A DNA stretch of 10,228 nucleotides, taken from Rhodobacterales bacterium UBA5972 (GTDB lineage Bacteria; Pseudomonadota; Alphaproteobacteria; Rhodobacterales; Rhodobacteraceae). Shown piece by piece: positions 1-5,919 of the stretch (the first letter of the stretch is position 1; every line of letters starts with the position of its first letter). Under the pieces are notes generated by a model. That model was not told the origin of the DNA, searched no databases, and worked only from the letters and a program-made list of their open reading frames with translations. Location of the stretch: contig DJBQ01000195.1 of assembly GCA_002430125.1 (NCBI GenBank), positions 912-11,139 of the forward strand. The letters run 5' to 3'. The position numbers and the translations under genes are program-made.

Positions 1-352
1 CAATTACCCGGCCATCTTTCAAGGTGAACCGCTCGATATTCTGCACGACGCCACGATTGCTGAAACTGATCGCAACCAACTGGCGGTCGATCACTTTGGG
101 CTGATTATAGGTGAAATGTTTGATCCGGCTGGAAAGATAATACCAACCGCTGCTTTTCAGCACACCCGTGCTTGACGGGCGGCCAATCGCCGCTTCGACC
201 GTCGCGCGGGTATCACGACCAACCGTGATCGCTTGCAGTTCCGTATCTGTTGGCGCATATCCATGGTTGGTAAAGGACGCAGCGCATCCCATTAATGCTG
301 TCAACAAAAGCCCCAGAACCGTCCGTCGCGCGTGGATTGCAATTCTTGCCAT
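1..352 (-). CDS. bamE: Outer membrane assembly lipoprotein BamE (SmpA/OmlA family), 3' end cut by window
   Basis: BamE is a small lipoprotein of the BAM complex, which folds beta-barrel proteins into the outer membrane. About 117 codons are visible on the minus strand, and the C-terminus lies beyond base 1. The start ATG at 352-350 has a G-rich stretch (CGGGGG in the reading strand) about 5 bases upstream. Residues 1-23 form a lipoprotein signal: an N-region with arginines, a hydrophobic stretch, then the lipobox LMGC with the lipidated cysteine at position 23. The mature part shows the BamE-type segment GRDTRATVEAAIGRPSS followed by a WYY motif and a strand ending near the window edge. The gene is divergent from yceD across a 113-bp spacer, an arrangement I associate with Rhodobacterales. 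The family call comes from motif recognition and the neighbourhood; the missing tail cannot be assessed. Confidence 0.87.
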   Translation of the reverse strand, partial: MARIAIHARRTVLGLLLTALMGCAASFTNHGYAPTDTELQAITVGRDTRATVEAAIGRPSSTGVLKSSGWYYLSSRIKHFTYNQPKVIDRQLVAISFSNRGVVQNIERFTLKDGRVI

Positions 353-427
353 TATGCCCCCGTGCATGTCTGCTCGTAACTTACTTGCCGACTTACCTAA
401 CACGTGCAAAACAAGCAAGAAAGTTGA

Positions 428-440
428 CGCCGAAACGGCG
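428..440. repeat. Short inverted repeat in the bamE-yceD divergent spacer
   Basis: CGCCG-AAA-CGGCG is a perfect 5-bp inverted repeat with a 3-base loop, 25 bp before the yceD start. A second, weaker pairing (ACCT 445-448 with AGGT 454-457) would bury the yceD Shine-Dalgarno. No convincing -35/-10 pair was found for yceD in this 113-bp spacer. The repeat may be an operator half-site pair, an RNA hairpin, or chance. Confidence 0.3.
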
Positions 441-465
441 AATAACCTGAAAAAGGTAAGAATTG

Positions 466-1035
466 ATGCCAAAAGTCCCCCCTGCTGACACTGTTAACGC
501 CGAAGAGTTTACTGCAATCTTGCGGGTCAAGGCCCTCAAGGAACGCGGGCAAACAGATTTTGATCTGACCCCGCCTGCCGCTTTTCGCCGCCAAACAGCC
601 GAAGATCTTAACCTGATTGATATCCGAAAATTGAAGTTTTCGGGGCAGATTATCCGGCTAAATCAGGCTGACTGGCAGTTGACGGCAAAACTTGGGGCGA
701 CGGTTGTGCAGGCCTGCGTTATCACCGGTGCACCGGTCACCAACCGGTTCGATGTGCCTGTGCGGCGGGTTTTTCTGAAAGATTTTCGTCTGGCAGACAC
801 ACCGGGAGAAACCCGTTTTGATGGCGATGACGAGGCCGAGCCGTTGACCGAGGTTATCGATCTTGCGGCCATAATGTGCGAATCTCTGGCTTTGGCCTTG
901 CCAGACTATCCCCGCGCACCGGGTGCTGAACTGGGCGAATCCGTGTTTACAGCCCCCGGTCAGGCCCCGTTGCGCGATGGTGACGTGAAACCGTTTGCAG
1001 CTTTGGCTGCATTGCGGGATAAATCGGGCGAATAG
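466..1035 (+). CDS. yceD: YceD family protein (DUF177), 23S rRNA accumulation / L32-linked protein
   Basis: 189-residue protein of the DUF177/YceD family. In bacteria and plastids this family is linked to 23S rRNA accumulation, and it is almost always encoded just before rpmF (L32), as here. The molecular mechanism is not settled. Visible family features are ACVITGAPV near residues 82-90, an acidic DDEAEPL stretch, the ALALPDYPRAPG segment in the C-terminal third and a closing KPFAALAALR. The conserved CxxC-like pair seen in some homologues is reduced to one cysteine here (ACVITG), which is common in alphaproteobacteria. I start at ATG 466, with AGG of AAAGGT about 9 bases upstream, rather than the in-frame TTG at 463. 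The stop codon TAG (1033-1035) overlaps an AGGAGG sequence that does not serve an obvious gene. Confidence 0.87.
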   Translation: MPKVPPADTVNAEEFTAILRVKALKERGQTDFDLTPPAAFRRQTAEDLNLIDIRKLKFSGQIIRLNQADWQLTAKLGATVVQACVITGAPVTNRFDVPVRRVFLKDFRLADTPGETRFDGDDEAEPLTEVIDLAAIMCESLALALPDYPRAPGAELGESVFTAPGQAPLRDGDVKPFAALAALRDKSGE

Positions 1036-1048
1036 GAGGAAATAGCCC

Positions 1049-1076
1049 TTGCGGATTCTGGTTATGTCAGTATTTT
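1049..1076 (+). promoter_or_regulatory. Candidate sigma-70-type promoter for rpmF-plsX-fabH
   Basis: TTGCGG (1049-1054) and TATTTT (1071-1076) are separated by 16 bp. A start near 1083 would give an rpmF leader of about 100 bases that includes the palindrome at 1111-1126. The match is moderate and read by eye. Read-through from yceD is also possible. Confidence 0.4.
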
Positions 1077-1110
1077 CGCGGCTTCCTTTCCAATCCAGAT
1101 TGGCGAGTGT

Positions 1111-1126
1111 ATATGCACGTGCATAT
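1111..1126. repeat. Perfect 16-bp palindrome in the rpmF leader
   Basis: ATATGCACGTGCATAT reads the same on both strands over all 16 bases, with no spacer. It sits 60 bp upstream of the rpmF start and about 35 bp downstream of the candidate -10 box. That position suits a repressor operator or roadblock site. As RNA it would leave no proper loop, so a DNA-binding dimer fits better than a hairpin. I do not recognise it as a known operator. Its core CACGTGCA also occurs at 401-408 between bamE and yceD. Confidence 0.5.
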
Positions 1127-1141
1127 CTTCACGATGATGCT

Positions 1142-1167
1142 GGAATAAATTCCGGGCCCTGTCCCGA
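1142..1167 (+). other. Small inverted repeats between the palindrome and rpmF
   Basis: GGAAT-AA-ATTCC (1142-1153) is immediately followed by CGGG-(6 bases)-CCCG (1154-1167), ending 18 bp before the rpmF start. The second could form a short hairpin next to the ribosome binding site. Both stems are short (4-5 bp), so a role in translation control of L32 is only a possibility. Confidence 0.25.
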
Positions 1168-1185
1168 CAAAACCGAGGTTGTGAC

Positions 1186-1392
1186 ATGGCTGTCCCGAAA
1201 AGTAAGATCACCCGCTCGCGCACTGGTATGCGCCGTTCCCACGATGCATTGGTTGCGGCCAATCCCAACGAATGCTCGAACTGCGGCGAGCTTAAGCGCC
1301 CACATCATGTTTGCCCGTCTTGTGGCACCTATTCGGGTCGTGAAGTCGTCGCTGTGGCCGACGAAATCGATCTGGACGACGACGCAGCATAA
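1186..1392 (+). CDS. rpmF: 50S ribosomal protein L32
   Basis: 68-residue structural protein of the large ribosomal subunit, with the usual start [20 protein letters not shown] after the initiator Met. A zinc ribbon follows: CSNC near residues 30-33 and CPSC near 44-47 give four cysteines, so this is the zinc-binding form of L32 rather than the cysteine-less paralogue made under zinc starvation. The tail is acidic ([10 protein letters not shown]). The start has GAGG (1175-1178) 7 bases upstream. Position between yceD and plsX is the classic arrangement, coupling ribosome assembly genes with lipid synthesis genes. The 150-bp leader before it is long for an operon-internal gene and contains several inverted repeats. 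Confidence 0.97.
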   Translation: MAVPKSKITRSRTGMRRSHDALVAANPNECSNCGELKRPHHVCPSCGTYSGREVVAVADEIDLDDDAA

Positions 1393-1416
1393 ACCTGACG
1401 TCGGAGGCATTGCCGT

Positions 1417-2511
1417 ATGACGACCCCGGAAATCCAGACAAACGCTTCTGAGCCCGGTATCGTCATTTCGGTTGATGCAATGGGCGGAGATCGTGGTCCA
1501 GCCGCTGTGGTGGCTGGCATGGCGTTGTCCGTCGTCAAAAATCCGGACATCCGGTTTATCGTGCATGGCGACGAGGCGGTGCTGACGCCGCTGATCGCCA
1601 AACGTCGCGAACTGTCAGGCAGGTTTATCATTCGACATGCTCCCGATTCGGTCAGCATGGAAGAAAAGCCCAGCCATGTGATGCGCCACGGCAAAGATAC
1701 CTCGATGTGGGGCGCTATCGATTCGGTGCGCGAAGGCGAGGCCCAGGCCGCGGTTTCCTGCGGCAATACCGGCGCCCTGATGGCGGTTTCAATGATTCGT
1801 CTCAGGAAAGCACCCGGCGTTTCGCGACCGGCAATTGCCGTTCTGTTTCCATCGCGCAGCCCCTCGGGCTTTAATATTTTGCTGGATGTCGGCGCTGACG
1901 TGCGCGCCGATCCATCTGATTTGCTGCAATACGCGCTTATGGGGGCGTCCTATGCCCGCAACAGCCAAAACATGGCCCGCCCGCGTATCGGCCTTTTGAA
2001 TGTCGGCACCGAGGACACCAAGGGCCGCGCCGAAATTAAAGAGGCGCATGATCTGATTGCGGCGGCGGCTGACAAAAACAACTATGACTATATCGGTTTC
2101 GTCGAAGGCAGCGATATACCGTCGGACCGCGTCGATGTTATCGTCACCGACGGGTTCACTGGCAACGTGGCACTGAAAACCGCCGAGGGTACGGCCCGCT
2201 TTTTCTCCAGCTTGCTGCGCGCGCAATTCAAGTCAACGATTTTCGCACGCCTTGGGGCGTTGCTGTCGTATCGCGCCTTACAGAAGCTCAACAAACGCAC
2301 GGATCCGCGCCGGGTTAATGGCGGGGTGTTTTTGGGGCTGAACGGCACCGTGGTCAAATCGCACGGCGCCGCAGATGCAACCGGGGTTTCTGCCGCGATT
2401 AAACTGGCGTTTCACTTGGCAGAACTGCATTTTACCGAAAAACTGGTGGCACGGGTTGCGTCTGGATCGACCGCGCGCGAAGATGCCAAACCAGTTCATC
2501 CCAACGAGTGA
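1417..2511 (+). CDS. plsX: Phosphate acyltransferase PlsX
   Basis: PlsX converts acyl-ACP and phosphate to acyl-phosphate, the acyl donor used by the membrane enzyme PlsY for the first acylation of glycerol-3-phosphate. It is a peripheral membrane enzyme. The 364-residue protein has full family length. Motifs in order are VDAMGGD (19-25), KPSHVMRHGKDTSM (84-97), SCGNTGALMA (114-123), VGTEDTKG (196-203), FVEGSDIP (228-235), the signature VTDGFTGNVALKTAEG (243-258) and GGVFLGLNGTVVKSHGAAD (322-340). An N-terminal extension of about 13 residues precedes the first strand. GGAGG (1403-1407) lies 9 bases before the ATG. The gene begins 24 bp after rpmF, and its stop overlaps the in-frame GTG that could be an alternative fabH start. 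Confidence 0.97.
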   Translation: MTTPEIQTNASEPGIVISVDAMGGDRGPAAVVAGMALSVVKNPDIRFIVHGDEAVLTPLIAKRRELSGRFIIRHAPDSVSMEEKPSHVMRHGKDTSMWGAIDSVREGEAQAAVSCGNTGALMAVSMIRLRKAPGVSRPAIAVLFPSRSPSGFNILLDVGADVRADPSDLLQYALMGASYARNSQNMARPRIGLLNVGTEDTKGRAEIKEAHDLIAAAADKNNYDYIGFVEGSDIPSDRVDVIVTDGFTGNVALKTAEGTARFFSSLLRAQFKSTIFARLGALLSYRALQKLNKRTDPRRVNGGVFLGLNGTVVKSHGAADATGVSAAIKLAFHLAELHFTEKLVARVASGSTAREDAKPVHPNE

Positions 2512-2519
2512 CAGACCAT

Positions 2520-3497
2520 ATGAAGACTCTTCGCGCGACCATAAAAGGTGTTGGCCACTATCTGCCCGAACGGGTGGTAGAGAATGCCGAATTTGAAAAG
2601 ACGCTGGACACCACAGATGACTGGATTAAATCCCGTTCGGGCATTGAACGGCGTCATTTTGCGGCCGAGGGCGAACTCACCTCACATTTGGCGGTAAAAG
2701 CTGCCCAGAACGCGTTGACAGATGCTGGCTTGACCATCGACCAGATCGACGCGATCATTCTGGCAACTTCGACCCCGGATCAGACATTTCCCGCAACAGC
2801 AACCAAAGTGCAGGCAGCCCTGGGAATGCAGCGCGGCTTTGCCTTTGACGTTCAGGCGGTTTGCGCCGGATTTGTTTTTGCGCTGGCCAATGCCAATGCG
2901 ATGATCCTTTCGGGTCAGGCGCGCCGGGTAATCGTCATCGGCGCCGAGACATTTTCACGGATAATGGACTGGACTGACCGGTCAACCTGCGTCCTGTTTG
3001 GCGATGGCGCTGGTGCCGTTGTGCTGGAGGCAACCGAAACCGACGGCGCCAGTTCAGATCGCGGAATATTGTCGACCGATCTGCATTCCGACGGGCGTTT
3101 CAGTGACTTACTCTATGTTGATGGTGGCGTTTCCTCTACGCAGACAGCCGGTGTGTTAAAGATGGAAGGCCGCGAGGTTTTCAAACATGCGGTCATCAAA
3201 CTGGCCCAAACGGCCGATGCAGCGATGGAAAAGGCCGGTGTCACTGCCGATCAGGTCGATTGGGTGGTGCCGCATCAGGCCAATCTGCGGATCATTAAGT
3301 CGACCGCCCAGAAAATGGGCGTGCCGATTGAACGCGTCGTATTAACCGTTCAGGACCATGGTAATACTTCGGCGGCATCGATTCCCCTTGCGCTGTCTGT
3401 GGGCAAAGCCCGCGGGCAGATCAAGCGAGGTGACCTTCTGGTCGCCGAAGCTATTGGCGGGGGTCTGGCCTGGGGGGCCGTAGTTCTGCGCTGGTAG
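2520..3497 (+). CDS. fabH: Beta-ketoacyl-ACP synthase III (KAS III)
   Basis: FabH starts type II fatty acid synthesis by condensing acetyl-CoA (or another short acyl-CoA) with malonyl-ACP in the cytoplasm. The 325-residue protein carries the full catalytic triad: Cys115 in VQAVCAGF, His252 in VPHQANLRI and Asn282 in DHGNTSAAS. The FGDGAGAVVLE segment (160-170) and the GGGLAWGA glycine-rich C-terminus are also typical. I choose ATG 2520, since MKTLRATIKGVGHYLPE matches where the family normally begins. An in-frame GTG at 2508 would overlap the plsX stop (GTGA) and add four residues; neither has a strong Shine-Dalgarno, so coupling to plsX translation is likely. The pairing with plsX joins phospholipid and fatty-acid initiation in one transcript. 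Confidence 0.96.
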   Translation: MKTLRATIKGVGHYLPERVVENAEFEKTLDTTDDWIKSRSGIERRHFAAEGELTSHLAVKAAQNALTDAGLTIDQIDAIILATSTPDQTFPATATKVQAALGMQRGFAFDVQAVCAGFVFALANANAMILSGQARRVIVIGAETFSRIMDWTDRSTCVLFGDGAGAVVLEATETDGASSDRGILSTDLHSDGRFSDLLYVDGGVSSTQTAGVLKMEGREVFKHAVIKLAQTADAAMEKAGVTADQVDWVVPHQANLRIIKSTAQKMGVPIERVVLTVQDHGNTSAASIPLALSVGKARGQIKRGDLLVAEAIGGGLAWGAVVLRW

Positions 3498-3517
3498 AGG
3501 TCGAATTGAGTGAAAAG

Positions 3518-3531
3518 GGCGAATTATCGCC
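3518..3531 (+). terminator. Weak hairpin after fabH, possible terminator
   Basis: GGCGA-ATTA-TCGCC forms a 5-bp stem with a 4-base loop, 20 bp after the fabH stop, followed by only TGTTT. The stem and T-run are both short, so it would be a leaky terminator at best. Its placement just before the candidate ihfA promoter is the main support. Confidence 0.3.
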
Positions 3532-3550
3532 TGTTTCCAAGCCGTTGTTG

Positions 3551-3580
3551 TTGACTCTTTATTTTGAATGTCCGTATTCT
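3551..3580 (+). promoter_or_regulatory. Candidate promoter of ihfA-merR
   Basis: TTGACT (3551-3556) and TATTCT (3575-3580) are spaced by 18 bp in the 111-bp gap between fabH and ihfA. The -35 box differs from consensus at one base. A start around 3587 would leave a leader of about 20 bases. No clear IHF-type binding site was found here to argue for autoregulation. Confidence 0.55.
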
Positions 3581-3608
3581 TGCCCCATGCGTTAATGGGG
3601 GAACTGCA

Positions 3609-3911
3609 ATGAGTGACAATACATTGACCCGTATGGATTTAAGTGAAGCGGTTTTTCGTGAAGTCGGACTGTCGCGCAATGAATCTGCGGATTTGGTCGA
3701 AGCTGTGCTTAAACACATGTCAGACGCGCTTGCGTCAGGTGACAGTGTTAAGATTTCGTCGTTTGGCACGTTCGGCGTTCGCGACAAAACGGCGCGTATT
3801 GGCCGTAATCCGAAAACCGGCGAAGAAGTTCCGATTTTGCCGCGCCGGGTGATGACGTTCCGTCCATCGCATCTGATGAAAGAGCGTGTTGCGACCGGAA
3901 ACAAAGGTTAA
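3609..3911 (+). CDS. ihfA: Integration host factor subunit alpha
   Basis: IHF alpha pairs with IHF beta to form a heterodimer that bends DNA sharply and acts in transcription, recombination and replication. The 100-residue length equals the family norm. Features are the helical dimerisation half (residues 1-45), the core [14 protein letters not shown] (47-60), and the arm [12 protein letters not shown] (65-76) with Pro68 as the intercalating residue. The N-terminal [20 protein letters not shown] and the [12 protein letters not shown] arm favour IhfA over HU or IhfB. I start at ATG 3609, preceded by GGGGGA 6 bases upstream, rather than an in-frame ATG at 3564 that would add 15 unfamiliar residues and overlap the promoter. 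merR follows after 8 bp, so both are probably co-transcribed. Confidence 0.95.
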   Translation: MSDNTLTRMDLSEAVFREVGLSRNESADLVEAVLKHMSDALASGDSVKISSFGTFGVRDKTARIGRNPKTGEEVPILPRRVMTFRPSHLMKERVATGNKG

Positions 3912-3919
3912 GCGGGGCG

Positions 3920-4642
3920 ATGGCGAAATCAGCTGACGCTTTTCGCACGATCAGCGAAGTCTCTGACTGGCTGGAAACCCCTGCGCATGTTCTCAGATTT
4001 TGGGAAAGCCGTTTTACGCAAGTAAAACCGGTAAAACGCGCTGGCGGGCGGCGATATTATCGTCCGACTGACATGATGTTGCTCGGTGGCATCCGGCGGC
4101 TGTTGCATGACGATGGCATCACCATCAAAGGTGTGCAGAAAATCATGCGCGAAAAGGGCGTCAAATACGTAAGCTCTTTATCCTTGCCGCTGCCAGGCGA
4201 AGATGATGACCAAGGGTCTGTGCGCGAAACCACACCAATTACCGAGATCCTTGGCGATGAAGGCACTGCAATCGCCGCCGATGATCGTGCTGACAATGAT
4301 GATGCATTTGAAACCTGGGGCGGGGTCGCTGCCACAACCGAACCGGATGACACTGCCGAGGGTGCAGAATCCGAGGTGATGGTTGTTCGCACGACCAAGG
4401 TTGAAGTTGAAGTCCTTGCCGTGGAAACCAAAATAATCGCTCCCGAAATCGAAGACGAATTGGACGACCGCGCATTTCTTGAACAGTTCATGGAAGACGG
4501 AAAAGCCGCGCGCGATACGGCTGTTGACGTGGCACCAAAGGACGCCAGCCTCACCAAACCACTGGATGACCGGGTCGCTGCCATTTATCAACGTCTCTTG
4601 CATCTGCGCAACCGGATGCACGCCGACATGATGCAAGGTTAA
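3920..4642 (+). CDS. MerR-family transcriptional regulator with long acidic linker
   Basis: 240-residue DNA-binding protein. Residues 8-80 form a MerR-type winged helix: [20 protein letters not shown], then the wing segment [13 protein letters not shown] and a second helix-turn-helix with [11 protein letters not shown]. MerR proteins normally carry an effector-binding C-terminus. Here residues about 92-200 are instead rich in Asp, Glu, Ala and Thr and probably disordered, followed by a helical tail ([19 protein letters not shown], about 218-236) that could be the dimerisation helix. There are no cysteines at all, so metal sensing through thiols as in classical MerR is excluded. The start has GGGG 2-5 bases away and AAAGG 12 bases upstream. 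Placement directly behind ihfA is a recurring alphaproteobacterial pair; the target genes and signal are unknown. Confidence 0.88.
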   Translation: MAKSADAFRTISEVSDWLETPAHVLRFWESRFTQVKPVKRAGGRRYYRPTDMMLLGGIRRLLHDDGITIKGVQKIMREKGVKYVSSLSLPLPGEDDDQGSVRETTPITEILGDEGTAIAADDRADNDDAFETWGGVAATTEPDDTAEGAESEVMVVRTTKVEVEVLAVETKIIAPEIEDELDDRAFLEQFMEDGKAARDTAVDVAPKDASLTKPLDDRVAAIYQRLLHLRNRMHADMMQG

Positions 4643-4657
4643 GCCCCTGTTTCACGC

Positions 4658-4685
4658 TTGCCCCTGCGCACAAAAGCCGTATAAC
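4658..4685 (+). promoter_or_regulatory. Candidate promoter of tRNA-Pro
   Basis: TTGCCC (4658-4663) and TATAAC (4680-4685) are separated by 16 bp. The expected start near 4692 is only about 4 bases before the mature tRNA 5' end, so the primary transcript would need very little 5' trimming. It lies in the 53-bp gap after merR. Confidence 0.5.
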
Positions 4686-4695
4686 ACCCAACAGT

Positions 4696-4772
4696 CGGGC
4701 TATAGCGCAGCTTGGTAGCGCGTTCGTCTGGGGGACGAAAGGTCGTGAGTTCGAATCTCGCTAGCCCGACCA
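4696..4772 (+). tRNA. tRNA-Pro (anticodon GGG)
   Basis: A complete 77-base cloverleaf can be drawn. The acceptor stem is CGGGCTA (4696-4702) with TAGCCCG (4762-4768). The D arm is GCGC/GCGC around AGCTTGGTA, and the anticodon stem is TTCGT/ACGAA with loop CTGGGGG. The T arm has the TTCGAAT loop between GTGAG and CTCGC (one G-C/T wobble-type position aside). The anticodon at 4730-4732 is GGG, which reads proline codons CCC and CCU. The C1-G72 acceptor pair and A73 fit proline tRNAs. CCA is encoded (4770-4772). No copy of its 3' end appears elsewhere in the window, so there is no sign of an integrated element here. Confidence 0.95.
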
Positions 4773-4830
4773 ATTCTCCAAAATCCGGTCCCCAATTGCC
4801 GGACCGCAGACAGGCGCGAGGTGCCCCTCT

Positions 4831-5913
4831 ATGACGTCCCAACGCCCCGGAGTTCTGGCGTCACAAGCCATCCAAACGATGATTTCAGACGGCGTAATTC
4901 AGGCTGACCTGCCGGTGCCTTATGGCCAAATCCAACCTGCCAGCCTTGATCTGCGCCTTGGCAACATCGCTTACCGGGTCCGCGCCTCGTTTCTGACTGG
5001 CAAAGGCCGCAGCGTCGCTGAGCGCTTGGCTGAATTTGAAATGCACCGGGTCGATCTGACTGCCGGAGCGGTGCTGGAAAAAGGGTGTGTCTACGTCGTC
5101 CCTCTGATGGAAAGCCTTGCGCTGCCAAAGGATATTACGGCGGTTGCCAACGCAAAATCCTCGACCGGGCGGCTTGATCTGTTAACTAGGCTTATTACCG
5201 ATGGTGGCGTCGAGTTTGACCGCATCGAACCCGGTTATCACGGCCCACTTTACGCCGAGATTTGCCCACGGTCGTTTTCTGTACTTGTCCGTCCCGGTAT
5301 GCGCCTGAACCAGATCAGGTTCCGCCAAGGCCAAGCAGTGCTGACCGATGCCGAACTAACGGCGCTGCATGCGACCGACGTGCTGGTATCAGGTCCGGCC
5401 CATATTGATCAGGGTCTTGGCTTTTCCGTCGACCTGCGGCCCGCGACGGGCGACTTGGTCGGCTATCGCGCCAAGCCCCATACCGGCGTCATCGATCTTG
5501 ACAAGATCGGCTATTACGACCGGGCCGAATATTGGGAAGAAGTCCACACCAAAAACGGCCAGATCATTCTGGACCCGGATGCGTTTTACATTCTGGTCAG
5601 CCGTGAAGCCGTGCATATACCGCCCGCTTATGCCGCCGAAATGGCCCCCTATCTGGCAATGGTCGGTGAATTCCGGGTGCATTACGCTGGCTTTTTTGAC
5701 CCCGGCTTTGGCCACGCCGCTACCGGTGGCGTCGGCTCTCGCGGGGTTCTTGAGGTCCGTTGCCACGAAGCCCCGTTTGTGCTGGAGCATGGTCAGATCG
5801 TCGGGCGTTTGGTTTATGAACGTATGAACGAAATACCCGCCATGCTTTACGGTGCCGATCTCGGATCGAACTATCAGGGTCAGGGCCTGAAGCTCAGCAA
5901 GCATTTCAAGTAA
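4831..5913 (+). CDS. dcd: 2'-deoxycytidine 5'-triphosphate deaminase, long double-domain form
   Basis: Dcd deaminates dCTP to dUTP, feeding thymidylate synthesis. At 360 residues it is nearly twice the E. coli enzyme (about 190) and belongs to the long form known in alphaproteobacteria. Each half resembles one DCD/dUTPase unit. First half: QPASLDLRLG (35-44), NAKSSTGRLDL (107-117), EPGYHGPLYAEI (133-144, with Glu143 at the position of the usual catalytic Glu) and RPGMRLNQIRF (154-164). Second half: GFSVDLRPATG (197-207), GEFRVHYAGFFDPGFG (279-294), GVLEVR with Glu308, and HGQIVGRLVYERM. The end QGLKLSKHF is typical of this form. GAGGTG (4818-4823) is 7 bases before the ATG. It stands alone after tRNA-Pro, and its stop is 6 bp from that of the convergent OsmC gene. 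Confidence 0.92.
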   Translation: MTSQRPGVLASQAIQTMISDGVIQADLPVPYGQIQPASLDLRLGNIAYRVRASFLTGKGRSVAERLAEFEMHRVDLTAGAVLEKGCVYVVPLMESLALPKDITAVANAKSSTGRLDLLTRLITDGGVEFDRIEPGYHGPLYAEICPRSFSVLVRPGMRLNQIRFRQGQAVLTDAELTALHATDVLVSGPAHIDQGLGFSVDLRPATGDLVGYRAKPHTGVIDLDKIGYYDRAEYWEEVHTKNGQIILDPDAFYILVSREAVHIPPAYAAEMAPYLAMVGEFRVHYAGFFDPGFGHAATGGVGSRGVLEVRCHEAPFVLEHGQIVGRLVYERMNEIPAMLYGADLGSNYQGQGLKLSKHFK

Positions 5914-5919
5914 AGCCGC

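Noticed and set aside
168..488. 106-codon plus-strand open frame across bamE and the spacer
   Set aside because: Antisense to the bamE lipoprotein signal and core; no family resemblance and no ribosome binding site.
2508..2522. GTG 2508 as fabH start
   Set aside because: It makes an attractive GTGA overlap with plsX, but adds four residues before the normal family N-terminus and has no Shine-Dalgarno. It remains possible.
4057..4584. 175-codon open frame on the minus strand opposite merR
   Set aside because: It is Ser- and Val-rich low-complexity translation of the complement of the acidic merR linker, with no ribosome binding site or family motif.
4783..4806. Possible hairpin between tRNA-Pro and dcd (GGTCC/GGACC)
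   Set aside because: The stem is 5 bp with a 9-base loop and no T-run follows, so it is not supportable as a terminator.
4696..4830. tRNA-Pro as an integration site of a mobile element
   Set aside because: No duplicate of the tRNA 3' end, no integrase and no mobility gene in the window; the next gene, dcd, is housekeeping.
5389..5904. 171-codon minus-strand open frame inside dcd
   Set aside because: Fully antisense to a well-supported gene whose motifs lie in the plus frame; no start signal seen.
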